A stretch of DNA of 64,000 bases, from the NCBI GenBank assembly GCA_963784575.1, contig CAWARU010000002.1:372001-436000 (forward strand), written 5' to 3'. The notes under the pieces were generated by a model. That model had not been told where the DNA came from and made no database searches. It worked only from the letters and a program-made list of their open reading frames with translations. The translations under genes and the position numbers were made by a program. The DNA is from CAWARU01 sp963784575. GTDB lineage: Bacteria; Pseudomonadota; Gammaproteobacteria; UBA6186; Azoamicaceae. Positions 8,481 through 16,857 of the stretch are shown in pieces; within the stretch, counting starts at the first letter, position 1; each line of letters opens with the position of its first letter.

Positions 8481-9293
8481 ATGAAGAAGCAAGCATTATT
8501 TATCATTCCTGCAATAATGGCTGCCAGTGCAGCTACTGCAGGCGGATTTGATGGCTTCTATGTTGGTGCCGGTATTGGAGATTCAGTTACCGTTGGTAGC
8601 TCTAGATTCGACGGATCTACCACATTAAGTACAGCTGGAACCCCAGAAAGCAGATTTTCACTTTCTGGTAGAAGTGCTTTCAAAAAAGAAACCTTTGCTG
8701 GCCAATTATTTGCTGGTTATGGTTGGAACTGCGATTGCTGGTACTTAGGTGGTGAAATCTATGTTAAAGGCTTTGGCAAACATGGTGGCAGAAGTACATA
8801 TTCTACCACTTTGACGGATCTAGAAGTACCCGTTACTTCAATTACTGAAACAATTAGTGTTCATTCTAAATTGAGGTCTGCTGAATGGGGTATTGATTTC
8901 CGACCAGGTTGGTTGATTGGTGAATGCACAATGCTGTATGGTCGTGTTGGTGCTGCTTTCAATCAAATCCGTGAAGAATTACATCGTTCTACTACTGTTT
9001 CTATCGCTAATCTAGGGGCTACGCTTTCAAACAGCGGTAACCCACATAGCAGAAAGAAAAACCACACAGCTTTACGCTTGGGTCTTGGTTTAGAACATAA
9101 ATTCATGGAATGCTGGTCAATCCGTGCTGATTGGGTCTATACTAGCTTCCGACGTCACGGAAACGATAATGGTTTTTCAAACACGAGAACTGGAACAGGT
9201 TCATTTGCTGGTGAAACTCTCACTACTACTGCTAATGCCCATTCCAGATTACACAACCATACAACGATGTTAGGTCTTTCCTACTATTGGTAA
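8481..9293 (+). CDS. Outer-membrane beta-barrel protein, copy 2
   Basis: A 270-residue paralogue of the gene at 7293-8150, with an identical signal peptide and near-identical strands (GGFDGFYVGAGIGD, GYGWNCDCWYLGGEIYV, LRLGLGLEHKFMECWSIRADWVY) and the same YYW end. The segments between strands have different sequence and length: SSRFDGSTTLSTAG here against STNVNGSHTITNPAG in copy 1, and no counterpart of the GGAFPVG stretch. Divergence concentrated in predicted loops suggests selection for surface variation. The start is fixed by AAGGAGAG upstream. Confidence 0.85.
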   Translation: MKKQALFIIPAIMAASAATAGGFDGFYVGAGIGDSVTVGSSRFDGSTTLSTAGTPESRFSLSGRSAFKKETFAGQLFAGYGWNCDCWYLGGEIYVKGFGKHGGRSTYSTTLTDLEVPVTSITETISVHSKLRSAEWGIDFRPGWLIGECTMLYGRVGAAFNQIREELHRSTTVSIANLGATLSNSGNPHSRKKNHTALRLGLGLEHKFMECWSIRADWVYTSFRRHGNDNGFSNTRTGTGSFAGETLTTTANAHSRLHNHTTMLGLSYYW

Positions 9294-9355
9294 GCAATTA
9301 CCCTTAGTAATTGTATGTTAGTGTTTCCTTCCTCTCCAAAGCAGTAAGCTTAAGG

Positions 9356-9380
9356 GGCCCCTTGTACGAGGGGCCTTTTT
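9356..9380 (+). terminator. Intrinsic terminator after beta-barrel copy 2
   Basis: GGCCCCT (9356-9362) pairs with AGGGGCC (9369-9375) around TGTACG and is followed by TTTTT. Confidence 0.87.
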
Positions 9381-9421
9381 AGCGCTTTGGTGAGTATGGA
9401 AAAAATCATTTCCTGGAATAT

Positions 9422-9483
9422 AAAAGTACTTTTCTAGGGTTAAAATATTGATTCATTTAGCTTTGGAAAAGTACTTTTCTAGG
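9422..9483. repeat. Two copies of a 17-bp repeat with a palindromic core
   Basis: AAAAGTACTTTTCTAGG occurs at 9422-9438 and 9467-9483, 45 bp apart. Its core AAAAGTACTTTT is a perfect palindrome. The copies lie between convergent genes, where a promoter operator is not expected. Function unknown. Confidence 0.55.
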
Positions 9484-9521
9484 AATAGTAATAATAATAA
9501 CCCACGTTAACATGAATTTTC

Positions 9522-12395
9522 TTATGTCTTTGCACTAGGTTTCTTCTTAGACTTATTAGTCTTAGCTATACTTGCTTTCCTCTTTTTCATAGATCCCGAT
9601 CTAGATATAGATTTAGCTTGGGCTTTTGATTTGGGTTTGGGCCTGGGTTTGCGTTTAGGTTTGGCCTTAGCCTTCATACTGTCTTTAATCTTGCGAATCC
9701 TGCTAATCCTGCGCTTTTTAATAGGTTTAGAAGAATCTGCATCTATGGTTTCGGAGCCAATGGTTTCGGCACCTATGACTTGTTTTGCCAATTGAGGCAG
9801 TTTGGGAATCTTACGTTTGTAGAAGCGGGGATGGCGAGCCAACATCACCCTCTTCTTGGCAAACTCATATAAACAGCTTTCAACATAGTAATTCACGGTA
9901 CCTTCGGGGAATTCACCATTTTTACCGCGCTCTCCTGCAGGCACGCCCGTCAAGATATAAATGGCTTCGTCAATATATTCGACGGGGTAAATATGAAAGC
10001 GATTTGCTTTTGCTGCTGCAACGACATCTTCACGCAGCATCAGATGCTTGGTATTCGCTTTGGGGATGATTACCCCTTGATCGCCTGTTAAGCCTCTGCT
10101 TTTACAGATGTCAAAAAATCCTTCTATCTTTTCATTCACTCCGCCTATTGCTTGAATCAGGCCATGTTGATTGATTGCGCCTGTCACTGCAATATTTTGA
10201 TTGATCGGAATATTCGCAAATGCGGACAGAAGCACGCACAATTCTGCGACTGAGGCGCTATCACCATCCACTAAGCCATAGGTTTGTTCAAATACCAAAG
10301 TCGCTGATAGGGAAAAAGGTTCATCTTTCACATATCGACCCAATAAGAATCCAGATAGGATTAAAACACCTTTTGAATGCAAAGGTCCACCCATCTTTAC
10401 TTCACGTTGGATGTCTATTACGCCAGACTTACCAAAATGGACAATGGCAGTAATTTTCGCGGGATGACCAAAGGAAAAATTGCCATATTGAATCACAGAC
10501 AAGGCATTGATCTCCCCTACTCTGCTATCCTGTGTGTCGATATAAACAATATCCCTTATAATTTCTTCATAATAGCGCTCTCTAATACGATCAACACGAT
10601 GTATTTGTGCTTTTACGGCCGCATCAACATCTTCTTCACTGACCACATTATTTCCAGATCTGGATGCCCAATAATCGGATTCACGGATTAAATCGTTAAT
10701 GCTACGCATATGAATGGACAATTTTTCAGCATCTTCCGCGATGCGCGAACTTCTGTCTATGATGGCCGCAACAGCAGAACGGTTAAAGGGACGCAGTTCT
10801 TCTCTTCTGGCTAAGGTGCCGATAAGACCTGCAAACAGCTGTAGATTGACTGAATTTCGATCAATTATTTCCTCAAAATCCACAGCAACTTTAAAAAGCT
10901 CATTAAAATCGGGATCTAAAGTAGATAAAAAATAATAGGTAGATCGATCTCCTATCAAAATAATTTTTATTTTGAGAGGTATAGGCATAGGATTCTGCGA
11001 GATTGTGCTGGCTCCCAATCCCATCAAGCGTTCTGAAGGTTCTATGATGATTTTTCGAGTAAAAAGTGCTCGCTTCAAGCCCTCCCATGTTAAGGGATGA
11101 TTGAGGAGCTTCAATGCATCTATGATGAGATAACCGCCATTCGCTTTATGGAGCGAACCTGCTTTGATCAAGGTAAAATCTGTCATCAAAACCCCAAATT
11201 GTACATCATGTTCCACTCGGCAAATTAGATTTTGATAAGTAGGGTGATCTTCATAGATGACTGGAACCCCCTTTGTCTTGCTGTTATCTATCAATACATT
11301 GACTTTATAGCGCGTATTCGAAAATTTCTCGATGCCAGTTGGAATCGGAGCCGATGAGCCCGAGCCCGAAGACTGTTCCTCTTCATGTCTTACAAAATCC
11401 TTGAAATTTTCGATAACATCTTGTTGCAGCGATTCCAGATAATCCACCACTTTAGGATATTTCTCATATTTCTGCTTCAAATGCGTGACATTGGATCCCA
11501 CCGCCACAAAAGCAAACTCCTTACGAAGCTCTTTTTCACGTTTGCGCCGTTCCCGATTCAAGCGCATGTGCTTATTCATGAAATGTGTTAACCCTTTGCC
11601 AAATGCCTCAATAGTCGCTTCTTTTTGTTCTTTGATTTCTTTCTGCAACTTATTGAAGTCTTCAGGTTTGATGACATCTCCTTTTTCATCTATTGGTACA
11701 ATACTAACGCCTTGGGGCGAAGTTAGGATCATTAAACCTTCCGCTTTAGCGTTTTCAAGAATTTGCTTGTAGAGCGTTTCCTGCTGCTCATTGATTTCAT
11801 CCATAATTTTTTGATATCTTTGACGATACTCTTCGCTTTCAAAAATAATAGGTATGGAAGTTTTTAAATCTTCGATGAGCATATCAACATCATCTCGAAG
11901 CACATTTCCTTGACCCGCTGGTAATTTTAAGGCAATGGGTTTGTCAGTATCTTTGAAATTATTTACATAGCACCAATCAGGAGGCACCACCTTCGTTTCT
12001 GCCTCGCGCTCTAAAATGGTGCGTATCACAGAATGCTTGCCAACCCCAGGCTGGCCCATGGCATAAAGATTAAAACCCTGACTTTTAATTCCTATGCCAA
12101 ATTGTACCGCACCGAGAGCTCGCCCCTGCCCAACGAATTCAGTCAAATCATCAATTTCCTCAGTGGTTTTGAAAATAAACTGTTTAATGTCAGTTTTTTG
12201 ACGGAGTTGATGCGGCCTTAACTTTTTGGCTTTAAATTTCTTTTCTTCTGAGTGTATGAGGCGTTGTAATTGGATGGGCAGCTTTGAGGGCGTTGCGAGT
12301 TTCCTGCCTTTTGATAGCTTTGCTAATAGCTTTGGCTTTTCTGGGTTTTTTGGGAGTTTTCGGTGTTTTGCTTGTTTTGACACAGAACGTTTCAT
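9522..12395 (-). CDS. Lon-like ATP-dependent protease with a lysine-rich tail
   Basis: A 957-residue protein of the Lon-related family that joins an AAA ATPase to a Lon protease domain (proteobacterial LonB-like or Lon_2 type). Walker A is GQPGVGKH (residues 114-121). The protease dyad is Ser713 (in GDSASV) and Lys756 (in GGVNEK), 43 residues apart as in classical Lon. A long coiled-coil-like charged segment lies between about 190 and 330. Both ends are very basic. The last 65 residues are mostly Lys, Arg, Pro and Ser in KPKRKPRPKPKSK-like patterns, resembling histone H1 tails. That tail could hold the protease on DNA, but this is inference. Single gene facing away from the neighbouring reductase. 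Confidence 0.85.
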   Translation of the reverse strand: MKRSVSKQAKHRKLPKNPEKPKLLAKLSKGRKLATPSKLPIQLQRLIHSEEKKFKAKKLRPHQLRQKTDIKQFIFKTTEEIDDLTEFVGQGRALGAVQFGIGIKSQGFNLYAMGQPGVGKHSVIRTILEREAETKVVPPDWCYVNNFKDTDKPIALKLPAGQGNVLRDDVDMLIEDLKTSIPIIFESEEYRQRYQKIMDEINEQQETLYKQILENAKAEGLMILTSPQGVSIVPIDEKGDVIKPEDFNKLQKEIKEQKEATIEAFGKGLTHFMNKHMRLNRERRKREKELRKEFAFVAVGSNVTHLKQKYEKYPKVVDYLESLQQDVIENFKDFVRHEEEQSSGSGSSAPIPTGIEKFSNTRYKVNVLIDNSKTKGVPVIYEDHPTYQNLICRVEHDVQFGVLMTDFTLIKAGSLHKANGGYLIIDALKLLNHPLTWEGLKRALFTRKIIIEPSERLMGLGASTISQNPMPIPLKIKIILIGDRSTYYFLSTLDPDFNELFKVAVDFEEIIDRNSVNLQLFAGLIGTLARREELRPFNRSAVAAIIDRSSRIAEDAEKLSIHMRSINDLIRESDYWASRSGNNVVSEEDVDAAVKAQIHRVDRIRERYYEEIIRDIVYIDTQDSRVGEINALSVIQYGNFSFGHPAKITAIVHFGKSGVIDIQREVKMGGPLHSKGVLILSGFLLGRYVKDEPFSLSATLVFEQTYGLVDGDSASVAELCVLLSAFANIPINQNIAVTGAINQHGLIQAIGGVNEKIEGFFDICKSRGLTGDQGVIIPKANTKHLMLREDVVAAAKANRFHIYPVEYIDEAIYILTGVPAGERGKNGEFPEGTVNYYVESCLYEFAKKRVMLARHPRFYKRKIPKLPQLAKQVIGAETIGSETIDADSSKPIKKRRISRIRKIKDSMKAKAKPKRKPRPKPKSKAQAKSISRSGSMKKRKASIAKTNKSKKKPSAKT

Positions 12396-12557
12396 AATTT
12401 AGCTATACCTCTTAATTAAGTATAGATTAATTATAAAGTGACCCAATAGGGCAAGAGAGGGCAAGATACTAGAGACAGAGACTAGAAAGAGACACTAGAG
12501 TTTGAAGGGATTTGGGCTGTATAATGGACCCACATGAGCTAAAAAAAAGGAAATGAC

Positions 12558-13529
12558 ATGAAATATGTAAAATTTGGCAAAACCGGTCTCCAAATCTCTG
12601 AACTTTCCTTTGGAACCATGACCTTTGGCGGGGAAGCGGATGACAGTACTTCAGAACAATTATATAAAAAATGTCGTGAGGTTGGCATTAATCTTTTTGA
12701 TTGTGCCAATATTTATCACGAGGGCAAATCAGAGCATGTACTGGGACGATTAATCAAACCTGAACGATCAGATGTTATTATTACCACGAAGGTATATTTT
12801 CCAACTTCTAAAGATATCAATTCTAAAGGACTCTCCCGTCGCAATATTATGCATGCGGTAGAACAAAGCCTAAAAAGGCTTGACACGGATTATATTGATA
12901 TCTATTTCATGCATCACTTCGACACCAACACACCAATAGAAGAAACGTTACGAGCTATGACTGATTTAGTACAACAAGGAAAAATCTTATACGTTGGGAT
13001 AAGCAATTTTTCTGCATGGCAGACCATGAAAGCAATAGGTGCTTCAGAACTTTTCGATCTCGCACCCATCGCTTGCATACAACCGATGTACAATTTGATC
13101 AAACGTCAAGCAGAGTGTGAAATCTTCCCAATGGCTCAAGCTGAAGGATTAGCAGTATTAAGCTATAATCCATTGGCAGGTGGTGTTCTCAGTGGCAAAT
13201 ATCTGGAAGGTGCCGCAACTTCTGGTCGTCTCATAGAGCACAAAATGTATAAACAGCGTTATGGCGATGAACAAGCGCAGGAAATCGCCAGACATTTTTG
13301 TGAACTCGCGACTTTGCATGGTCATTCCCCTGTCAGTCTCGCCATTGCCTGGGCTGCAAGCCATCCAGCAGTGACTTCGCCGCTTCTTGGCGCCCGCACT
13401 ATTGAACAACTGGATGATTGCTTGAAGGCCTTGGAAATTGTAATGACACCTGAACTTCGTAAGGAAATATCAGCATTGAGTCCGGAACCGCCGACGGCAA
13501 CGGATCGAAGTGAAGAAGTGAAAAAGTGA
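12558..13529 (+). CDS. Aldo/keto reductase
   Basis: A 323-residue NADPH-dependent reductase with a TIM-barrel fold. The family's catalytic set is visible: Asp48 and Tyr53 in the LFDCANIYHEG segment, Lys78 (TTKV) and His119 (FMHHFD). The N-terminal KYVKFGKTGLQISELSFGTMTFGG and the late stretch SPLLGARTIEQLDDCL, which binds the cofactor phosphate, are typical of the AKR subgroup related to the potassium-channel beta subunit or YghZ. The substrate cannot be predicted. It starts 18 bases after a run of purines ending AAAAAAAGGAAATGAC. A TATAAT box lies at 12520-12525. Confidence 0.9.
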   Translation: MKYVKFGKTGLQISELSFGTMTFGGEADDSTSEQLYKKCREVGINLFDCANIYHEGKSEHVLGRLIKPERSDVIITTKVYFPTSKDINSKGLSRRNIMHAVEQSLKRLDTDYIDIYFMHHFDTNTPIEETLRAMTDLVQQGKILYVGISNFSAWQTMKAIGASELFDLAPIACIQPMYNLIKRQAECEIFPMAQAEGLAVLSYNPLAGGVLSGKYLEGAATSGRLIEHKMYKQRYGDEQAQEIARHFCELATLHGHSPVSLAIAWAASHPAVTSPLLGARTIEQLDDCLKALEIVMTPELRKEISALSPEPPTATDRSEEVKK

Positions 13530-13581
13530 AAAAATAAAGTAACTGTTCAGATACTTCCTGGATTTGGTAAAGACTGAACTG

Positions 13582-13809
13582 TTACTTGGGTTTTTTTCTG
13601 TTAGTGTCTTTCTGCTGAGTTTCCTGTATTCTCTTTTCCAGAATTTTTAGCAATTCTAAATTATTTCGCTGCGCGATATTGTAGGTAAGGAAAGCAAGAT
13701 CCAGGAAGAGTTCTGATCCCATTCTTTTTTGTATCGAGCTATCTTTAGAGTTTTGAATTGCCTCCTCGGCTGTAACGAGCCAAGGCAAAAGTTCATCTTC
13801 ATCTTTCTT
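13582..13809 (-). pseudogene. Detached 3' end of the gene interrupted by the IS1634-type element
   Basis: Positions 13618-13809 duplicate 15791-15982 and encode the same residues (DEDELLPWLVTAEEAI onward). From 13617 to 13582 the original C-terminus remains: QQKDTNRKKPK and a stop. Joining 16249-15791 to 13617-13582 gives an in-frame 164-residue ancestral protein. The current frame could be read from an ATG at 13884 inside the insertion element, giving 100 residues, but that start is accidental. Confidence 0.8.
13618..13809. repeat. Left copy of the 192-bp target duplication
   Basis: Appears identical by eye to 15791-15982. It abuts the left end of the insertion element exactly. Confidence 0.85.
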
Positions 13810-13844
13810 CCCGACTTCACTATTTTTGAGTCTTCTAAAATAGC

Positions 13845-13867
13845 AAAAGCCCCGTACCACGGGGGCT
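13845..13867 (-). terminator. Terminator of the IS1634-type transposase
   Basis: On the minus strand AGCCCCC and GGGGCT form a stem around GTGGTAC, followed by TTTT. It lies about 40 bases after the transposase stop, within the element. Confidence 0.65.
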
Positions 13868-13906
13868 ATAGCCAATTTAGGCACTACATTATTTGATGTT
13901 GGAAAG

Positions 13907-15604
13907 TTATCTTAAATAGACTGTTGCGTCTGGTGAGCGGGTTAAATTGAAGGCCTTGTAGATTTTTCGTGCGGTATTAGTGATGCGACCAGGAACGCGA
14001 TATAGATCCTTGGTTTGCTTATGAACGTAAATAGAGGATTGAATTCCTCTTAACTCATCAATCACTGTCTCTATACTAATTTTTTGTGTCAAATTTAATC
14101 GATACTGTAAATGTCGTAATACCGAAAATGTCATATAACAAATAGCAATATGTGCATGAATTCGGTTTGGATTCCAATGATAAATCGGACGCATAGCGAG
14201 CGTATGCTTATTGATCCGGAAGGATTCTTCAATCACCCAGAGCCGAGAATATTGGGCGAGCAATGTCTCAGCCTTTTCATCTTCGATATTAGTAATAATT
14301 CCGTGTAGTCCATCCCACATCGCATCATGCGCAATCTTATCCTCATCTAATTGAGTGCATGCTTGGGGATCTGTTTTTGTAAATTTTTTGACGCCTTGAT
14401 TAGTTATTAATTTTTGTGTTTGGCCCTTTTTACCAATTACTTTTTCAATTTTTTCTAAAACTCGAGTTCTATCAGCCACATCTTTTAATGCTCGCTTCTT
14501 TTTATAGCTGACTACTAAGCGACGATTCTCGTGATTAAATTCACCAATCCACGCAAATTCATCGTTTAAAACAGTAGGATAATAACGAGACTCACTAAGT
14601 ATTTCGCTTTTAATATTATCAGGCAAAGTGCGTAATTTTGCTGCAACAATATATTGATACCCTTTTTCTTCCATTAGAGCCATATTTTTTTTAGAGAACA
14701 TAGCACGGTCACCGACAAAACAAACTGATTTAATATTAAATAGAGTATGCCAATGCTCAATCGCTGCAATTAAAGTCCCTACTTCAGCCTTATTACCTTC
14801 AAATAATTCATAGCTAATGGGCAAACCATCACCATTAGTTGCCAAAGCTAGCACCACTTGCGTTGTGTTAAACCGACAATCTTTACTGTAACCAAACCTT
14901 CTAAGCTCATCTGTTTCAATAGATTCGAAGTAAAGCGTAGTCACATCAAATAATACTAAATCTACACTTTCAGGAAATAAGGATTGCGTTCGAGCGAACG
15001 TTAGTTTTTTTATTTGATCGATTTGATTAAACACTTTATCCATCGTTGAGTAGAGAGCATCTAAATCATGACTTTTTCCGAAATTATCTTCTAATATACG
15101 TTGAGTTTTTCGTTTGCTCGCAGGAAAAACTAATCGGGTTAACACCATATCCTTTAACAAATCATTATCCCGTTTGCTTTTGAAAATTTTATGGTATCCT
15201 AACTCGTCGTAAACATAACCACCAACCTCGTGAACGCCCTCAATGATGCGTTCATGTTCAACGATCATATCTAAAGTGACCTGCTCAGGAGGAAGAATAT
15301 CCTTAATTTCCTTTTTTGCGGGACGGCCAGGTTTTTTATTCTTATTTACTTTTAATAAGGCTGATAAATCGCCTTCAGCGGTTTCAAAGAGGCTAAGTTG
15401 CTCAGAGTTTTTTTCATTAACTGTAAGCATTGAGGCAATAATATCTTGGGCCAAGTCACGAAGTTTTTGTTCTTCTTTTTCATTCATTGCAATACCGACA
15501 TGGCGCATAATTTTTTGTTTAACAGTAGTGTCTTCTCGATACGACTCGACGATTTGCACCGATTTTCGCGGACTATTTGGTGTTGATTTAACGCGAACAA
15601 ACAA
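13907..15604 (-). CDS. IS1634-family (IS4-like) transposase
   Basis: A 565-residue DDE transposase. The acidic triad is readable: Asp in LVLFDVTTLYFES, Asp in CFVGDRAMFSKKN, and Glu in VIEESFRINKHTL, with the downstream YHWNPNRIHAHIAICYM stretch typical of the IS1634 group. The N-terminus (FVRVKSTPNSPRKSVQIVESYRE) matches the beta-rich start of these proteins. Length is normal with no frameshift. An AT-rich stretch of about 180 bp separates the start from the right end of the element. It is the only gene of the element. Confidence 0.92.
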   Translation of the reverse strand: MFVRVKSTPNSPRKSVQIVESYREDTTVKQKIMRHVGIAMNEKEEQKLRDLAQDIIASMLTVNEKNSEQLSLFETAEGDLSALLKVNKNKKPGRPAKKEIKDILPPEQVTLDMIVEHERIIEGVHEVGGYVYDELGYHKIFKSKRDNDLLKDMVLTRLVFPASKRKTQRILEDNFGKSHDLDALYSTMDKVFNQIDQIKKLTFARTQSLFPESVDLVLFDVTTLYFESIETDELRRFGYSKDCRFNTTQVVLALATNGDGLPISYELFEGNKAEVGTLIAAIEHWHTLFNIKSVCFVGDRAMFSKKNMALMEEKGYQYIVAAKLRTLPDNIKSEILSESRYYPTVLNDEFAWIGEFNHENRRLVVSYKKKRALKDVADRTRVLEKIEKVIGKKGQTQKLITNQGVKKFTKTDPQACTQLDEDKIAHDAMWDGLHGIITNIEDEKAETLLAQYSRLWVIEESFRINKHTLAMRPIYHWNPNRIHAHIAICYMTFSVLRHLQYRLNLTQKISIETVIDELRGIQSSIYVHKQTKDLYRVPGRITNTARKIYKAFNLTRSPDATVYLR

Positions 15605-15769
15605 AGTAGACGCCTCTATTTTGAAAAACTAAGTGAAATTTTAAAAAATTTTTTTCAAAGTGTCAACATTTTTTTGTTTACTAGGCACTACAGTAGAAAA
15701 TTTTTGATCATGAAATAAAAAAGATCCCGTGCTACAAGGATTTAATAAAAAAACTTTTGGGAATTTAGT

Positions 15770-16249
15770 TTAGATTACGATGAAGTCGGGAGTTTCCTGT
15801 ATTCTCTTTTCCAGAATTTTTAGCAATTCTAAATTATTTCGCTGCGCGATATTGTAGGTAAGGAAAGCAAGATCCAGGAAGAGTTCTGATCCCATTCTTT
15901 TTTGTATCGAGCTATCTTTAGAGTTTTGAATTGCCTCCTCGGCTGTAACGAGCCAAGGCAAAAGTTCATCTTCATCTTTCTTGATGGGAATATCAATTTG
16001 TGACCTAATGTGATGTTGTGCTTTTATCATCTCTTCAAGATCTGCATTTTGCAGATCTTGTTGCAAGCCTTCCATTTGTTTTTTTAAATCCGCTGCCAAA
16101 TGGTTTCGAATAACCACTATTCCAGATTCTAAACAATTCAATTGCTCTACCAGTTTATGAGGATCGATTGCCAAACCTTTTTTTTCACGATCTAAATACT
16201 GTTTTCGGATACTATCCAAAAGTTTTACATCTTCTTCCAGTAGAGGCAT
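15770..16249 (-). CDS. Small alpha-helical protein with C-terminus replaced by insertion
   Basis: A 159-residue acidic, helix-rich protein: MPLLEEDVKLLDSIRKQYLDRE, then a coiled-coil-like DLKKQMEGLQQDLQNADLEEM. No known domain is recognised. The last six codons (PDFIVI) are read from the insertion element. The original protein ended in QQKDTNRKKPK (13617-13582) and had 164 residues. Because the insertion duplicated 192 bp of the gene, all but its final 11 residues survived. GGGAG precedes the ATG. Whether it still works is open; the lost tail was basic and may have mattered. Confidence 0.65.
   Translation of the reverse strand: MPLLEEDVKLLDSIRKQYLDREKKGLAIDPHKLVEQLNCLESGIVVIRNHLAADLKKQMEGLQQDLQNADLEEMIKAQHHIRSQIDIPIKKDEDELLPWLVTAEEAIQNSKDSSIQKRMGSELFLDLAFLTYNIAQRNNLELLKILEKRIQETPDFIVI
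15791..15982. repeat. Right copy of the 192-bp target duplication
   Basis: Appears identical by eye to 13618-13809. This copy remains part of the intact 5' portion of the interrupted gene. Confidence 0.85.
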
Positions 16250-16276
16250 AGCGACTCCCGTTTATACTCTCATTTA

Positions 16277-16768
16277 TTAATGGTTCATTATCCAGAGATC
16301 AAGGTTTGGTTTAAACACCATCATATAAAAAATTAAAATCACTGCAATAAAAGCCGGCCAGCCGAGTAAATACCATAATTTCATATATCGTCTATAGAGT
16401 GGATTTTTGTAAAGATTCGCGCCAGTTTGTAGTGCATGAGAAGCCATATCTCGAATTTGTATTTGAAGCCATACTACAGGAAGCCAGCAGGCACCCACCA
16501 GAATAAATAATCCTAGTGCAATCATTATCCAATCAATGGTCCAAGGATATGTCAAGACATGCATCAAACCTACCCCAGTTAAAAATTGGATAATAATGGC
16601 AGGGGTAGTAAAGATCCAATCTGCAATCACGATATTTTTTGCAGCAAAGGCTATGATTTTATTATCTTCTGTTTGATGGGCTCGGTGGAGATAGAACACC
16701 GATCCGATACCGGTCCCGAAAATGATCGTGGCACTTAAGATATGAATTAATTTCAGCCAAAAATACAT
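16277..16768 (-). CDS. DUF2269-family integral membrane protein
   Basis: A 163-residue protein with four predicted membrane segments: WLKLIHILSATIIFGTGIG, the IVIADWIF..GVGLMHVL region, IDWIMIALGLFILVGACWL, and LLGWPAFIAVILIFYMMVF. The first segment with a conserved His and the GTGIG turn are typical of DUF2269. The family's function is unknown. It follows an SDR-DoxX gene on the same strand, and from memory such genes occur as neighbours in other gammaproteobacteria, which suggests a shared membrane redox task. The ribosome site is weak. The gap upstream holds short direct repeats of AAACCTAATAG. Confidence 0.75.
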   Translation of the reverse strand: MYFWLKLIHILSATIIFGTGIGSVFYLHRAHQTEDNKIIAFAAKNIVIADWIFTTPAIIIQFLTGVGLMHVLTYPWTIDWIMIALGLFILVGACWLPVVWLQIQIRDMASHALQTGANLYKNPLYRRYMKLWYLLGWPAFIAVILIFYMMVFKPNLDLWIMNH

Positions 16769-16857
16769 AGTAAAACCTAATAGTCAAATTTAATAGTTAA
16801 ACCTAAAGCTAATCCCTAATAGTAAAACAGTAAAACCTAATAGCCATGCTTAATAAT

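Larger units (their letters stand above)
7140..9380 (+). repeat. Tandem duplication of a complete transcription unit
   Basis: Two units of about 1.1-1.2 kb follow each other directly. Each holds, in the same order, a CTGGAT/TAGAAT promoter with 17-bp spacing, two leader hairpins, a beta-barrel gene, and a GGCCCCT..AGGGGCC terminator. The leader, signal peptide and terminator are nearly identical, while loop regions of the proteins differ strongly. A 19-bp piece of the gene's 3' end (copy at 8117-8135) also sits between the units at 8262-8280, next to a 13-bp tandem repeat at 8239-8264. These are marks of unequal recombination. Confidence 0.85.
13810..15790 (-). mobile_element. IS1634-type insertion sequence with a 192-bp direct duplication
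   Basis: A 1981-bp element with one transposase gene. The ends are the 10-bp inverted repeat CCCGACTTCA (13810-13819) and TGAAGTCGGG (15781-15790). Directly outside both ends lies the same 192-bp sequence. IS1634 of Mycoplasma mycoides is known for exceptionally long and variable target duplications, so the long repeat fits the transposase family. The gene hit by the insertion could be reconstructed from both sides, which confirms the boundaries. Confidence 0.85.

Noticed and set aside
9785..12221. Several plus-strand open frames opposite the Lon-like protease
   Set aside because: They are antisense to conserved Walker and protease motifs, have no ribosome sites and show no domain character.
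13582..13884. Independent 100-residue gene
   Set aside because: Its first 25 residues come from the insertion element and the rest is the duplicated end of the neighbouring gene.
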